Source: Symsagittifera roscoffensis (lineage: Eukaryota; Xenacoelomorpha; Acoela; Convolutidae). Taken from it: a DNA stretch of 64,000 nucleotides. Position 1 is the first letter of the stretch, and each line of letters opens with the position of its first letter. The stretch lies in NCBI RefSeq assembly GCF_963678635.1, contig NC_087064.1, positions 31,093,932 to 31,157,931 on the forward strand, given 5' to 3'. The notes below the pieces were generated by a model. It saw nothing but the letters and a program-made list of their open reading frames with translations, searched no databases and was not told where the DNA came from. Below are positions 1 through 10,394 of the stretch, one piece after another. Made by a program: the position numbers and the translations under genes.

Positions 1-395
1 CTGAAATCCTTCCAATCTTGTTTTGTATTTCAGAGCATGAGTAGCTAGAAAGAGGAAAAATCAATCCAATCCCAATGGATGTAGTAAATAACTGCCACTA
101 AAAACATAGTAAATAATGGCTTCCCAGCCATGTCTTCAATAGTAATCACGTAGTCTGGGGATCCGAGACCTAATTATGTGGTTATTTTTGCATACTAATG
201 AAAGCTGATCAAAAGTCGCTTGACTGATGGCCTAGAAATAGTAACTTTTTACTTAGCCATAAACAGACCAGAAAACTAACTGGCTAGGTCTCAACGGTGA
301 AAAACCAGTAGAATTAGGGTAACTGACGTCTGCCATTCGTCAATAGGTGCTCTTTCTACGCTCCGTCACTATGTAATTTTTGGGCGAAAGTTACA
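1..395 (+). repeat. 5' LTR of D, 3' portion only
   Basis: This stretch matches the end of the LTR at 8065-8458, including the block around 155-175 (GTCTGGGGATCCGAGACC) and the final TTACA. It is cut by the window start. It is followed by the same 12-nt spacer and primer site found after the 5' LTR of element B, which identifies it as the 5' LTR. Confidence 0.85.
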
Positions 396-2279
396 TAGAT
401 GTTTTTATGGCGCTCCTGGGCGGGCCTGTTAAAGGTAAAAGTTTAGAAAGTCCTGTTTTGTATTAGGCGGAAAGTACCGACCCTCCGCCTGGTACTATTT
501 AGCTTTTTTTTATTTTAATTAAGATCCAAAATTCCGGGGGCCGGAGGGTTAGGTGGGAAGTCATGAGCCCGCTTATCCCATGGCCCTTGGACCAAAAACA
601 ATTAAAGAGAAAGCGTAAAACCAAACAAAAACAACGTATAACCAAGAAAAAGCCAAAAACAAATTTACTTGAAAACAAAAAAGTACAAAAAACGGTAACA
701 AGATCAAAAAAGATCAAAAACAAAAAAAACATAAAATGACAGTTTATATATTCTTTCCGGACGGGATGTGATCTGACCTTCGTGTTTGTTAAATGGTGGG
801 GGGCACATTTCGCGCGGTCCGATTGCATCCTCCATCGATTGCAAGTTTCCAAGTTAAGGGTCTTAATTTGGGTGTGTTGATGCAAAGGAGGGTTTAGTTA
901 TATTTTTTAACGGCAGTTATTATGTTATTATCCTTATTAAATATTACTTACCTCCCATTTAGACCCGAGAAACACCCCAATTTTGTCAAAAAATACAGAT
1001 TTTTGACCAAACTGCCAACCCCAAAAATTTTGGCTGTCTGAGTTTTTCGAACATCAAGAAGCTTCTGCGCAGTGAGCTACTACGCAGTCGGAGCCCACTA
1101 ACTAAAAAACCCGCGGAAAAAGACATAGTTAGAGCGACAAAACCTTTTGCGTTAGGAGCCTGAAGCATAGCGAGCTAGTTTGCAAGAACGATTTTTGAGT
1201 AACCCTACGAATAGCTCCGTGGATAGAACTGGAGACTTAAAGATGGGAAAAAGAAGGGTTCGGAGGGTCCAAATTTGATAGTTTTTGACCAAATTTTTGT
1301 TTCCAAATCAATTTTTGTCCGGTTTTTTGCATTATTCCATTGCTGTACAGGGCTACTCTATTCAAGAGTTTTTAGGCACTTTCAAAAAAAGCCGATTTAG
1401 CAAACGTGTTGTTGTTGATTTCTGAAAGACTAACAAACCGATCGAAATAAATTTGGTACCATAAGTCGACGTTTTTGACCATTTTTCTGAAACGCAACCG
1501 TTTTTAGGTTGATAACTTCAGGAGAGAAAAAATTTTTTAGACTTTGTTAGTTCGGAGGGTCCAACTTTTACTGAACCCTCCGAGCGGCAGATATTTTTTT
1601 CATAAAACCACGTTTTATTCCCACTGGGTAGATTGAACCACCTTGTTCTAAGCAAGCTAGACCGCAATTGGAGGCATAAGAGCGGTGAAAATACTTTTTT
1701 TCGTGATTTTTGAACCCTCCGAAGCAACGCTCCGGAGTCAGCTGAGCCCCTTAACAACCCTCCTTAGTGGAAATTTTAACTTTTCACGGAACCCTCCGAG
1801 ATAGTTCAAATAACCCCCCAGAGTAAATTTAGCCTGTTTGGACTCTTTTTAGCACTAGCTGGAGACCCCTTTGAGGCGAGACTTAAAAAAAAATGGAAAG
1901 TTGAGGGAACCCTGCGAAGTAACCCTTTGGAGTGTAATAGGCATCTTATTGACCCTCCTTAGTGAATTTGGGGGGACCCTCCGAAGCAACTTAGTTGTTT
2001 AAGCTACCCTCCGAGGTAACACTCCGGAGTAAGCTAAGTTATTCAACAACCATCCGAAGTAACCCTACGAAGTGACTTAAGCATTTTAACAACCCTCCTT
2101 GGAGGGACCCTCCGGGACAGTTTAAACATCTTAAATATCCTCTAAAATCCAAATAGAAGGTCGACTACTCACGAGACGTGTATATTAGGAATATAGTAGT
2201 CCAGTTGACACGGAGATTCGCGAGCAACTTTGGATTCTAAATCGGGTTCATCAGAAGTTTCCGAGCAAATTTTTTTCGA
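396..2279 (+). other. Untranslated leader of D with CCCTCCGAAG-type repeats
   Basis: No credible coding region. The first 400 bases align loosely with the leader of B read on its sense strand. From about 1500 to 2130 there is a degenerate array of CCCTCCGAAGTAAC and related words. The reverse-complement form (TTCGGAGGGTCCAA) appears at about 1258 and 1553, so local stem-loops are possible. The Gag start should lie near the end of this stretch or in the gap. Confidence 0.6.
408..425 (+). promoter_or_regulatory. Primer binding site of D
   Basis: TGGCGCTCCTGGGCGGGC begins with TGG, as a site paired to the CCA end of a tRNA must. It implies a tRNA with G at the discriminator position; tRNA-Asn fits best from general knowledge of acceptor stems. 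It lies 12 nt after the LTR end rather than next to it, and the same spacer and site occur in B. Confidence 0.65.
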
Positions 2280-2479
2280 NNNNNNNNNNNNNNNNNNNNN
2301 NNNNNNNNNNNNNNNNNNNNNNNNNNNNNNNNNNNNNNNNNNNNNNNNNNNNNNNNNNNNNNNNNNNNNNNNNNNNNNNNNNNNNNNNNNNNNNNNNNNN
2401 NNNNNNNNNNNNNNNNNNNNNNNNNNNNNNNNNNNNNNNNNNNNNNNNNNNNNNNNNNNNNNNNNNNNNNNNNNNNNNN
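2280..2479. other. Assembly gap of 200 N
   Basis: Exactly 200 undetermined bases, the usual placeholder for a scaffold gap of unknown size. It removes the 5' part of D's gag. Confidence 0.99.
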
Positions 2480-3245
2480 ACTGTGTGATGGCGAAAAAGA
2501 CAAATGAACGGGACAGTGCTCACAAAGTTTTAGACATCTTGTTGAATCGTTTCGGCTCGGGTGTACAGGGGCATCAGGCCATGGTGAACTTTGAGAAGAG
2601 GCGTCAAAGAGATAATGATTCAATCGACAAGTTTTTTTTTGGACGGCCTTGAGCTGCTTCCAAGGAGAAGTAATACCGATGAGAGAATCTCGGAACGGAA
2701 TTTGGCCATAGCCTCAAAATTCATGGATGGAGTAAAGAGTGACGAACTGAAAACCATGCTGGCCACACACTTTACCTTGTCAGCAGACTCCCTGCCGACA
2801 CCCGATGATCTTCGCATGAAATCACGCGAATATCTGCTCATAGAGCCAAGGCCTCAAAATTGTTACAACAATTACGGCAACTACAGCGGAATGAACACCG
2901 GCACAAGTTCTTGTTGGTATAAACCTCGTGACGACATGAACAAAAGGAAGTCATGCGCTAATTGTGGTTCGCTGGACCATCACGAGTTAGCCTGTTCCAC
3001 TTAAAAAGAAAACATGAAAGCGATTAGTTACTTTCTTGACGATATTGACGCAACCGACGAGGACCACGAAGATCATGTGAGGGAACTCATAATGAAGTAT
3101 GGATCGAGGTGCTTCTTTTGTAATCTGAAAGGACATTTCAAATCAGACTGAAATCAGTTCTGGGATGCAGTGGCAGGCGCGAAGCATCATCGCCATGAAG
3201 AGGCGCTATCAGGAGTCAAGGCTGGTAGAGCACGCCTAAACCACT
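2480..3245 (+). pseudogene. gag remnant of D (capsid-like region and zinc knuckles)
   Basis: Homologous to the Gag of B from about residue 641. The capsid-like region (LLNRFGSGVQGHQAM) is readable from 2482. A run of nine T at about 2631-2639 breaks the frame. The first knuckle, CANCGSLDHHELAC (CX2CX4HX4C), is intact, followed by a stop at 3002. The second reads CFFCNLKGHFKSD and then TGA (about 3149) where the last Cys should be. Near 3245 the sequence jumps to the region just upstream of RT, so the Gag C-terminus and protease are deleted. Not functional. Confidence 0.8.
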
Positions 3246-3922
3246 CCTGCCTGAGATAGAGCACCTAAAAGGTAAAATGTTTGGTATGGAACTGGACTCT
3301 CTGAGAGCAGTGTTGAATCGGAACGCAGACGTTTTTTCGATCAGTGAAGCTGACATAGGTTGCTGCAGTTTTGTAGAACATGAAATAGAGATAGATGAGG
3401 GGTCGATGAATCACAGGGAGGGAGTTAGGAGAATGACCCCACACATAATTGAACGGTCGAAGTCCCCATGGGCTTGCAGCGTGGTCATGGCAAAAAAAAA
3501 CAAAAGGAGGCAACTTAGGTTTTGGTTGTGAATTCCGCTACCTGAATGCGGTAACGATAAAGGATGCATACCAATTCCCTGCATAGACGAGAGCCTCTCC
3601 AAGTTAGGAGATGCAGAACTCTTCACGGCGTTGGACTTGGGCTCTGCGTTCTGGCAGGTGCCCCTCAGAAAACAGGATCGAGAGAAAATGGGCTTCGCGT
3701 GTGAACTGGAACTGTTCCAGTGTAAAAGAAAACCGTTTGGACTATGCAATGCGACGGCAAAGTTCCAAAGATTATTGGCCCAGACACTCACGAATGTGGC
3801 TAAAAAGTATGGCAACCTCATAATGTGTTAGGTTGATGACGTGGTGATCGCGACACCAACCCTGGAGGACCATATAGAGAGACTGGACGAGATCTTTACT
3901 TGAATGAAACAGGCCGGCCTGA
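3246..3922 (+). pseudogene. Reverse transcriptase remnant of D, first tandem copy
   Basis: Covers the pre-RT segment (NRNADVFS) and the fingers and palm up to the active site. Recognisable blocks are SKSPWAC, LDLGSAFWQVPLRKQDR and KPFGLCNAT. The catalytic box reads stop-Val-Asp-Asp at 3830-3841: the Tyr codon TAC is TAG. Further frameshifts occur around 3530 and 3575. The segment from about 3184 to here is repeated directly after it. Confidence 0.8.
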
Positions 3923-4867
3923 ATCATCCCCGCCATGAAAAGGCGCTATCAGGAGTCAAGGCTAGTAGAGCACGCCTAACCCAGTCCTACCTGAGATAGA
4001 ACACCTAAAAGGTAAAATGTTGAAACAGTGTTGAATCGGAACGCAGACGTTTTTTCGAACCGTGAAGCTGACATAGGTTGCTGCAGTTTTGTAGAACATG
4101 AAATAGAGATAGATGAGGGATCTATAAATCACAGGGAGGAAGTTAGGAGAATTACTCCACACATAATTGAACGGTCGAAGTCCCCGTGGGCTTGCGGCGT
4201 GGTCATGGCAAAAAAAGAAAGGGAGACAACTTAGGTTTTATTGTGAATTCCGCTACCTGAATGCGGTAACGATAAAGGACGCATACCGATTTCCTGCATA
4301 GACGAGAGCCTTTCCAAGTTAGGAGATGCAAAACTCTTCGCGACGTTGAATTTGGGCTCTGCGTTTTGGCAGGGGCCCCTCAGAAAACAGGATCTAGAGA
4401 AAACGGGCTTCGCGTGTGAACTGGAACTGTTCCACAGTAAAAGAAAACCGTTTGGACTATGCAATGTGACGGCAACATTCCAACGATTATTGGCCCAGGC
4501 ACTCACGAATGTGACTAAAATGTATGGCAATTTCATAATGTGTTAGGTTGATGACGTGGTGGTCGCGACACCAACCCTGGAGGACCATATGGAGAGACTG
4601 GACGAGATATTTACTTGAATGAAACAGGCCGGCCTGAAATGTAAACCCTCCAAGTGCGAAATCCTGAGAGACGCAATCAAGAATCTGGGTAGTCTTGTAG
4701 ATAAACACGGAGTCAGAGCAGATTCTGAAGTGGTTGAAGCAGTATTGACATGGAAATCACCGAAGACATACACGCAATTGATGAGCTTTCTCGGATTCGC
4801 TAATTACTACCGAGAGTGTATCAAAGGGTATGCTAACAAGATATACACCATGCAGCAGCTGAACTGA
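3923..4867 (+). pseudogene. Reverse transcriptase remnant of D, second tandem copy and thumb
   Basis: A direct repeat of about 740 bp of the preceding segment, beginning in the end of gag (the word GGCGCTATCAGGAGTCAAGG occurs in both). It carries the same TAG in the YVDD box (4544-4555), so that mutation came before the duplication. It continues past the active site into the RT thumb (LGFANYYREC at about 4789). Several stops and frameshifts. Confidence 0.8.
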
Positions 4868-5155
4868 CGATGCTCAGGTCGTTTTTGAGAACACTATGCG
4901 CGAGCTTTGCGAGGCTCCGGTTCTCGGTATGCCAACAGAGAAAGGGATGTTTATGCTGGACACAGACGCATCAGTAGTTGCGATATCGGGCATACTTCAT
5001 AAAGAACAAGAGTGGATTGTAAGGACTGTTCTCCAGCCAATAGCTTATGGGAGTAAAGTCCTAAGCGACACTGAAATGAAAAAAGGTGCACCGAAAGCGG
5101 AGATGTTCGCAGTGATTACCTTTGTCGAAAAGTACAGGACCTACTTAGGGAGTGC
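4868..5155 (+). pseudogene. RNase H remnant of D
   Basis: Open from 4896 with CEAPVLGMPTEKGMF, then LDTDASVVAISGIL (catalytic Asp of gypsy-type RNase H) and YGSKVLSDTEMKKGAPKAEMF. Homology stops at about 5150 within YRTYLGSA, where a large deletion joins RNase H to a late part of ORFX. Integrase and the macro domain are therefore absent from D. Confidence 0.8.
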
Positions 5156-5647
5156 TATAATTTGGGATATGGGATATGACAGCAGACATCGCAGTAGATT
5201 TGGATGATGACGGAAGTCTGCTTGATTTGGCCGTGATACACCATCTGTTGGCGCTGAAGATAGTGAGGCAGGATGGCAGACCAACCATGGAATCGTCCGA
5301 GGGAAATTATCCAGGAGGTTGGATGAAGCAGGGCACTTGCCTAGCTTCCAGCTGTGGGATGGAAAGACACGTGTGTGTGTGGGACTGGCCATTGTTTAAA
5401 TACGCCGATTAAGCAACATCGCCAACAAGCTGAATTGTATGGAGGATTGAGTATGTCGTGCAAAAATGAGATGGAATAAATTGAGGACTGCCATGGAATA
5501 ACGGAAGTGAACTTGATTAACGCTTTGGGATTTACAGCATGACCGGTTCGATTGAGTCAATGAAGCGCCTAGACGGAACATAAACAGACGGAGCAGAAAC
5601 ATACGGAGCAGAAAATTGGAGGTTGGCCAGAGGCTCTGGAAAATGAG
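5156..5647 (+). pseudogene. ORFX debris in D next to the deletion junction
   Basis: Short blocks in different frames match the late-middle part of ORFX. The clearest is CLASSCGMERHVCVWD near 5340, corresponding to CLAEVCGLEGHFCGGLDC in B (about 42760-42800). The stretch 5430-5647 follows the same order as B but is frameshifted. Confidence 0.6.
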
Positions 5648-6838
5648 ATGAATCTGAAAGATAGTCAGGCATATCATAGACCTGCTGGCTTGAAGTATCT
5701 AGTGGGTTTAAGCTCTGCACAATACTGTAACAGTATATATCCCACGCACGTGGCAGTATTGGATGCGAGGACACAACAGCAGGTGTTGGTTGATGAACTC
5801 TTTTCGGTACCGAAATGCGTGAGATTGGCCAAATTGTCAGAAAGGTCGTCTGAATTGTTAACGAAGATCATTGGGGCCGTCACGAAGAGATCAGAAGGCG
5901 AGCTGCAAGATGTAGTAGGTGAAAGCTTTATGAAGTTAAGTGAAAGTAATGTGAGTGAATTCCAGAAAAAGAATGCGAGCGGAGCATTACCCACTGAATT
6001 CCCCACCTTAGATGAAAAGGACGGAAAGCACCATGTCATGACAGAGGTGGAGCTGTTGCTAGAAGCTTCAGGATACTGGACCTGGAGAAACATTTTGATG
6101 ACCCATGGGGAGTATCCCTGCCACTGCCTGGCGCAGACGTTATGGTACCCCAAGAGAGTGAACCTAGTTCTCGTTTGGGATGCAGAGGAGTTATTGTCCA
6201 TGGGGTTGCCTGATCAAGGACAGAACGTGACGATACTATTGTTCAGCGCCATGCTAGCGGTGAGATGGCTAGAAGCCAACGCAGGGACAACTGAAGATGA
6301 GATGGTCGTGCCCTTTCCAGAGCAACCGAGCAGAGTGAGCGTCGGTAAGAGACTGTATTTGTTCAGGACTACTTGCAAAGTTCTGAGAAAACCGAAGGTG
6401 ATAGAAAGAATATGGGCAAGACAAATATTGATGCATAGGTTCCGTGCGGTGGTGACGGCATGGGTGTATGAACGCGCAAAGCGTCAAATGTCCCAAAATA
6501 TGGAAGCCTATCAATACTTCCAGCTAGATTTAGGATCGGGAGCCTATAAAAGAGCAAGCCTGACACATACGAACGCTGTGACTACAGCGGTAAAAAGAGT
6601 AGCCTGGATGTCTTGCACAACAGAACTAGAGAAAAAAGAGGTCTTACAAGCTGACCTAGAGCGGAATGTGAGCCTGTGTCTGCATAACAGCTTCTGCAGG
6701 AATAGGGAGCAAACCTGCTGCAAACCGGGATTGCTGGAGCAAGAAAGCTGGGGCTCGGCCTTTAACTCTGTAGACATGCTACAGAAAGTCCTGGATGACA
6801 GTGAGATGGTAGAGCAGGAACCAGAAGCGATGAAGTGA
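5648..6838 (+). CDS. ORFX C-terminal fragment of D, 396 codons open
   Basis: The longest open stretch in D and the best-preserved copy of the ORFX C-terminus. It matches, in order, the C-terminal segments of B (42395-42156 and 42184-41249) and of A and C. Conserved points include a Cys/His cluster in THGEYPCHCLAQTLWYP (about 152-168), LLSMGLPD (182-189), a basic amphipathic stretch (IERIWARQILMHRFRAVVTAW, about 252-272) and a Cys-rich tail around CLHNSFCRNREQTCC (344-358). I see no signal peptide, membrane segment or known domain. The ATG lies inside an older longer frame, so the protein, if made, is a fragment. Function unknown. Confidence 0.7.
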   Translation: MNLKDSQAYHRPAGLKYLVGLSSAQYCNSIYPTHVAVLDARTQQQVLVDELFSVPKCVRLAKLSERSSELLTKIIGAVTKRSEGELQDVVGESFMKLSESNVSEFQKKNASGALPTEFPTLDEKDGKHHVMTEVELLLEASGYWTWRNILMTHGEYPCHCLAQTLWYPKRVNLVLVWDAEELLSMGLPDQGQNVTILLFSAMLAVRWLEANAGTTEDEMVVPFPEQPSRVSVGKRLYLFRTTCKVLRKPKVIERIWARQILMHRFRAVVTAWVYERAKRQMSQNMEAYQYFQLDLGSGAYKRASLTHTNAVTTAVKRVAWMSCTTELEKKEVLQADLERNVSLCLHNSFCRNREQTCCKPGLLEQESWGSAFNSVDMLQKVLDDSEMVEQEPEAMK

Positions 6839-7574
6839 AGATTGAAGACGAGACACGAAGTAGAAGTGGAGAGAGATAGAAAACTTAATCAATGTAGTGT
6901 GTCCAAACTTGATGTTATCAACGAAGATTGATTAATGAAACTTTTAAACTTTTTGTTATGATGTTGTTGGATCAAACCCGACGTTGAAACTGTTAGGAAT
7001 TGTTGCGATTGTTGAGTTACAATGGAAAATTTTAGTTGATGATTATTTATTTATACAGGCCTTAGGTGAGTATTTTAACCTATTTAAACCTGACTGAAAC
7101 TTTTAACCTGTGTAGGACACATCTTCACTTTGTGGTGACCTGTTAGGGTTTGGGTACGCTCGCTCGAAGAGGGTGAGTACCTCATTACCTTCCCTAGCCA
7201 CAGAGTTTCTTAATTTTAAACTTTGAGGGCAACGGCATAAATGAGTGATTAGACTTTGTGAGGGGCAATAAGTTAATTTAAACGGGTGCGTGGCCGTGCC
7301 ACGTCCCAAATCTTTTTAAAATCAGCGAGAGCGAGAAAAATTTTACGGTGAAATGACGGAATTTAGGAATTTAGGAATTCCTCATAGTGCCAATTTTGTG
7401 AAATTGTTAGAAAGCAGTGCAATTTAGTACGATGCCATTTATGACACGCAATGAAATGAGTTGACGTAGATAAAATTTCTTTTTCTAATGCGATTTGTAA
7501 GTTGATTATGGAAAACTGGATCACCACTTGAGGATAACCCGTAGTTATGCGTTCAATGGGGACATTGATGGGAA
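6839..7574 (+). other. 3' untranslated region of D
   Basis: No coding potential. It starts with a purine-rich stretch (6840-6885) and carries the conserved hairpin at 7128-7205. It ends at the polypurine tract before the 3' LTR. A second and third copy are in the tandem units downstream. Confidence 0.6.
7128..7205 (+). ncRNA. Conserved 3' UTR hairpin, D version
   Basis: Outer stem CTTTGTGG (7128-7135) with CCACAGAG (7198-7205), one G-U pair. Inner stem GGTA-CTC (7153-7156, 7159-7161) with GAG-TACC (7175-7181) and a 2-nt bulge, closing the 9-nt loop TCGAAGAGG (7164-7172). Outer stem and loop match elements A and B, while the inner stem has changed on both sides and still pairs. Role unknown; nuclear export, packaging or RNA stability are options. 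Confidence 0.55.
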
Positions 7575-7588
7575 TTGTCTGGGGAGTA
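7575..7588 (+). promoter_or_regulatory. Polypurine tract of D
   Basis: TTGTCTGGGGAGTA directly before the 3' LTR start. It corresponds to CTGTCCGGGGAGTA before the LTRs of A and C. This is the expected primer for plus-strand DNA synthesis. Confidence 0.7.
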
Positions 7589-8458
7589 TGTGCCATTGCC
7601 CCGGATTGGCACAGTCGAACCCGCCGCGGCTCTTGGAAAAGGACGATAAAGGCCTTAGCAGCCGATTATCAGTGAAAAAGAGGGTCAGAATATTATGGAT
7701 TTTTTAGTTTTTAAAATTTTGGTTCTCAGCAGTGTTTATCTGAGGAATGCGGGAACGGCCATTTGAACAAGAAAAGGGATCAAAAAACATACAACCGGAT
7801 TGTCAAGACAAGAATCATTTGGAAGAAATACGAGAAAAACGAAGCCTCTTATCGTGGTAACAAGACACGATAAGACGTTTATCTGAGAGAGATCATACGG
7901 AAGGAAGGTTCAGTGGGACAGCCGAGGCGGATCCGTACCCTCTCGAGCCACGGCATTGAGGAGATAATAGTTTCATCTCAGGGGGAGATCGGAATTAGAG
8001 GCCCGGTGCCCAGAGACTCAGTAGGCTAGAATATACACTTTTTAGCTGCTGTGATGCCCTGAATAGCTGAAATTACTCCAATCACGTATTGTAATTCAGA
8101 GCATAATTAGCTAGAAAGAGGAAAAGTCAATCCAACCCCAAATGATTTAGTATATAACTGTCTGTAAAACACAGTAAATAATGGCTTCCCAGCCGTGTTT
8201 TTAATAGTAATCACGTAGTCTGGGGATCCGAGACCCAGTTATGTGGTTATTTTTGCATGTAAACGAAAGCTGATCAAAAATCGTTTGACTGATGGCCTAA
8301 AACGGTAACTTTTTACTTAGCGCCAAACAGACCAGAAAACTAACTGGCTAGGTCTAGACGGTGAAAACGAGTAGAAATAAGGTAACTGACGCCTGCCATT
8401 CGTCGATAGGTGCTTTTTCAATGCTTCGTCACTACGTAGTATTTGAGCGAGTGTTACA
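7589..8458 (+). repeat. 3' LTR of D, 870 bp
   Basis: Starts TGTGCCATT after the polypurine tract and ends GTGTTACA. Its last 390 bp match the partial 5' LTR at 1-395. A TATA-like AGAATATACAC lies near 8027-8037. It shares the conserved block GTCTGGGGATCCGAGACC and the end pattern with the LTRs of A and B but is otherwise diverged. The base after it, in TTGAACGAATT, begins the interrupted LTR of C. Confidence 0.85.
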
Positions 8459-8629
8459 TTGAACGAATTTTTAAGGTTTTTTCGTCACTTCGAATTGACC
8501 TTTCCCAATTCGTTAAATGGTACGATTAGTACAGTTAATCTACCAAAACTGTCAATCTTTCCAGTCTATGGTTACAATGAAGTTTCGAAGTTGCCATGCA
8601 ATTTGGCGCCATTGTGATCGAATGTCACA
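8459..8629 (-). repeat. 3' LTR fragment of C interrupted by D
   Basis: On the minus strand it begins TGTGACATTCG, identical to the LTR start of A and B, directly after CTGTCCGGGGAGTA (8643-8630). The next 160 bases resemble the U3 of A and B only loosely. It stops abruptly at D's 3' LTR end; the rest of this LTR would lie to the left of the window. Confidence 0.7.
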
Positions 8630-10394
8630 TACTCCCCGGACAGCCCGGTCAATGTCCTCATTGAGTCTCGTGGTATTCATTAAAATGGTACAGTGCCATC
8701 GAACAGAATTTGCAAAACGCATGAAATTACTTTTATCCACGTCACATCGACTCACTGCAGATCATCAATGGCATCATACTACACTGTAATAGCCTTCCAA
8801 TTTCTTTCACTCATCTGCACTTTTGAGGATATAACTTTTGAAGATGTAACACATAGGAACGCTGTGACTACAAGGGTAAAAAGAGTAGCCTGGATGTCTT
8901 GCCCAACAGAACTAGAGAAAAAAGAGGTCTTACAAGCTGACCTAGAGCGGAATGTGAGCTTGTGTCTGCATAACAGCTTCTGCAGGGATAGGGAGCAAAC
9001 GTGCTGCAAACCGGGGTGTAACTCTGTGGACATGCTACAGAAAGTCCTGGATGACAGTGAGATGGTAGAGCAGGAACCAGAAGCGACGAAGTGAAGATTG
9101 AAGACGAGACACGAAGTAGAAGTGGAGAGAGATAGAAAACTTAATCATTGTAGTGTGTCCAAACTTGATCTTATCAACGAAGATTGATTATTGAAACTTT
9201 TAAACTTTTTGTTATGATGTTGTTGGGTCAAACCAGACGTTGGAACTGTTAGGAATTGTTGCGATTGTTGAGTTAAAATGGAAAAATTTAGTTGATGATC
9301 ATTTATTTATACAGGCTTTAGTTGAGTATTTTAACCTATTTAAACTTGACTGAAATTTTTAACTTGTGTAGGACACATCTTCACTTTGTGGTGACCTGTT
9401 AGGGTTTGGGTACGCTCGCTCGAAGAGTGTGAGTACCTCATTACTTTCCCTAGCCACAGAAATTCTTAATTTTAAAATTGAGGGCAACGGCATAAATGAG
9501 TGATTAGACTTTGTGAGGGGCAATAAGTTAATTTTAACGGGTGCGTGACCGTGCCACGTCCCAAATTATTTAAAATCAGCGAGAGCAAGAAGAATTTTAC
9601 GGTGAAATGACGTGAATAGTCAGAAAAGAAATTATTATTTAGGAATTCCTCATAGTGCGCATTTTGTCAAATTGTTAGAAAGCAGTGCAATATAGTACGA
9701 TGCCATTTATGACACGCAGTGAGTTGAGTTGACGTAGATAAAATTTCTTTTTCTAATGTGATTTGTAAGTTGATTATGGAAAACTGGATCACCACTTGAG
9801 GATAACCCGTAGTTATGCGTTCAATGGGGACATTGATGGGAATTGTCTGGGGAGTATGTGCCATTCCCCCGGATTGGCACAGTCGAACCCGCCGCGGCTC
9901 TTGGAAAAAGACGATAAAGGCCTTAGCAGCCGATTATCAGTGAAAAAGAGGGTCAGAATATTATGGATTTTTTAGTTTTTAAAATTTCGATTCTCAGCAG
10001 TGTTTATCTGACGAATGCGGGAACGGCCATTTGAACAAGAAAAGGGATCAAAAAACACACAACCGGATTGTCAAGACAAGAATCATTTGGAAGAAACACG
10101 AGAAAAACGAAGCCTCTTATCGTGGTAACAAGACACGATAAAACGTTTATCTGAGAGAGATCATACGGAAGGAAGGTTCAGTGGGACAACCGGAGCGGAT
10201 CCGTACCCTCTCGAGCCACGGCATTGAGGAGTTAATAGTTTCATCTCAGGGGGAGATCGGAATTAGAGAACCGGTGCCCAGAGACTCAGTAGGCTAGAAT
10301 ATACACTTTTTAGCTGATGTGATGCCCTGAATAGCTGAAATTACTCCAATCACATTTTGTAATTCAGAGCATAATTAGCTAGAAAGAGGAAAGG
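8625..10394 (+). repeat. Tandem duplication unit 1, 1770 bp
   Basis: The unit joins about 215 bp of C's 3' UTR (minus sense, 8625-8840) to about 1545 bp of D's 3' end (ORFX tail, 3' UTR and the first part of its LTR, equal to 6565-8115). The next unit is 1770 bp further on and nearly identical; the 133-codon frame crossing the first join reads the same in both. The join AGGAAAGGTCACAT fuses D's AGGAAAAGTCA with C's AATGTCACAT, consistent with loss of about 500 bp at a GTCA microhomology. Confidence 0.85.
8846..9094 (+). pseudogene. ORFX C-terminal tail of D, duplicated copy 1
   Basis: Repeats the last 80 or so codons of D's ORFX (compare 6565-6838), including LEKKEVLQADLERN and CLHNSFCRDREQTCC, with an internal deletion relative to D that removes LLEQESWGSAF. 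The frame continues upstream to 8693 into antisense C sequence, which is chance. A by-product of the tandem duplication, not a gene. Confidence 0.75.

Larger units (their letters stand above)
1..8458 (+). mobile_element. Element D, internally deleted giant Ty3/gypsy-type LTR element
   Basis: A sense-strand copy bounded by a partial 5' LTR (1-395) and a 3' LTR (7589-8458) that share about 390 bp. Between them lie a leader, a Gag remnant, two tandem RT remnants, an RNase H remnant and, after a large internal deletion, only the last part of ORFX. Protease, integrase, macro domain and most of ORFX are missing. Its proteins and LTRs are clearly related to A, B and C but more diverged, so D is a sister family. 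The base after its 3' LTR belongs to the LTR of element C, so D is inserted in C. Confidence 0.85.

Noticed and set aside
499-885. 128-codon minus-strand ORF in the leader of D
   Set aside because: Low-complexity Phe/Leu-rich translation of an A-rich stretch, with no homologous frame in B's leader.
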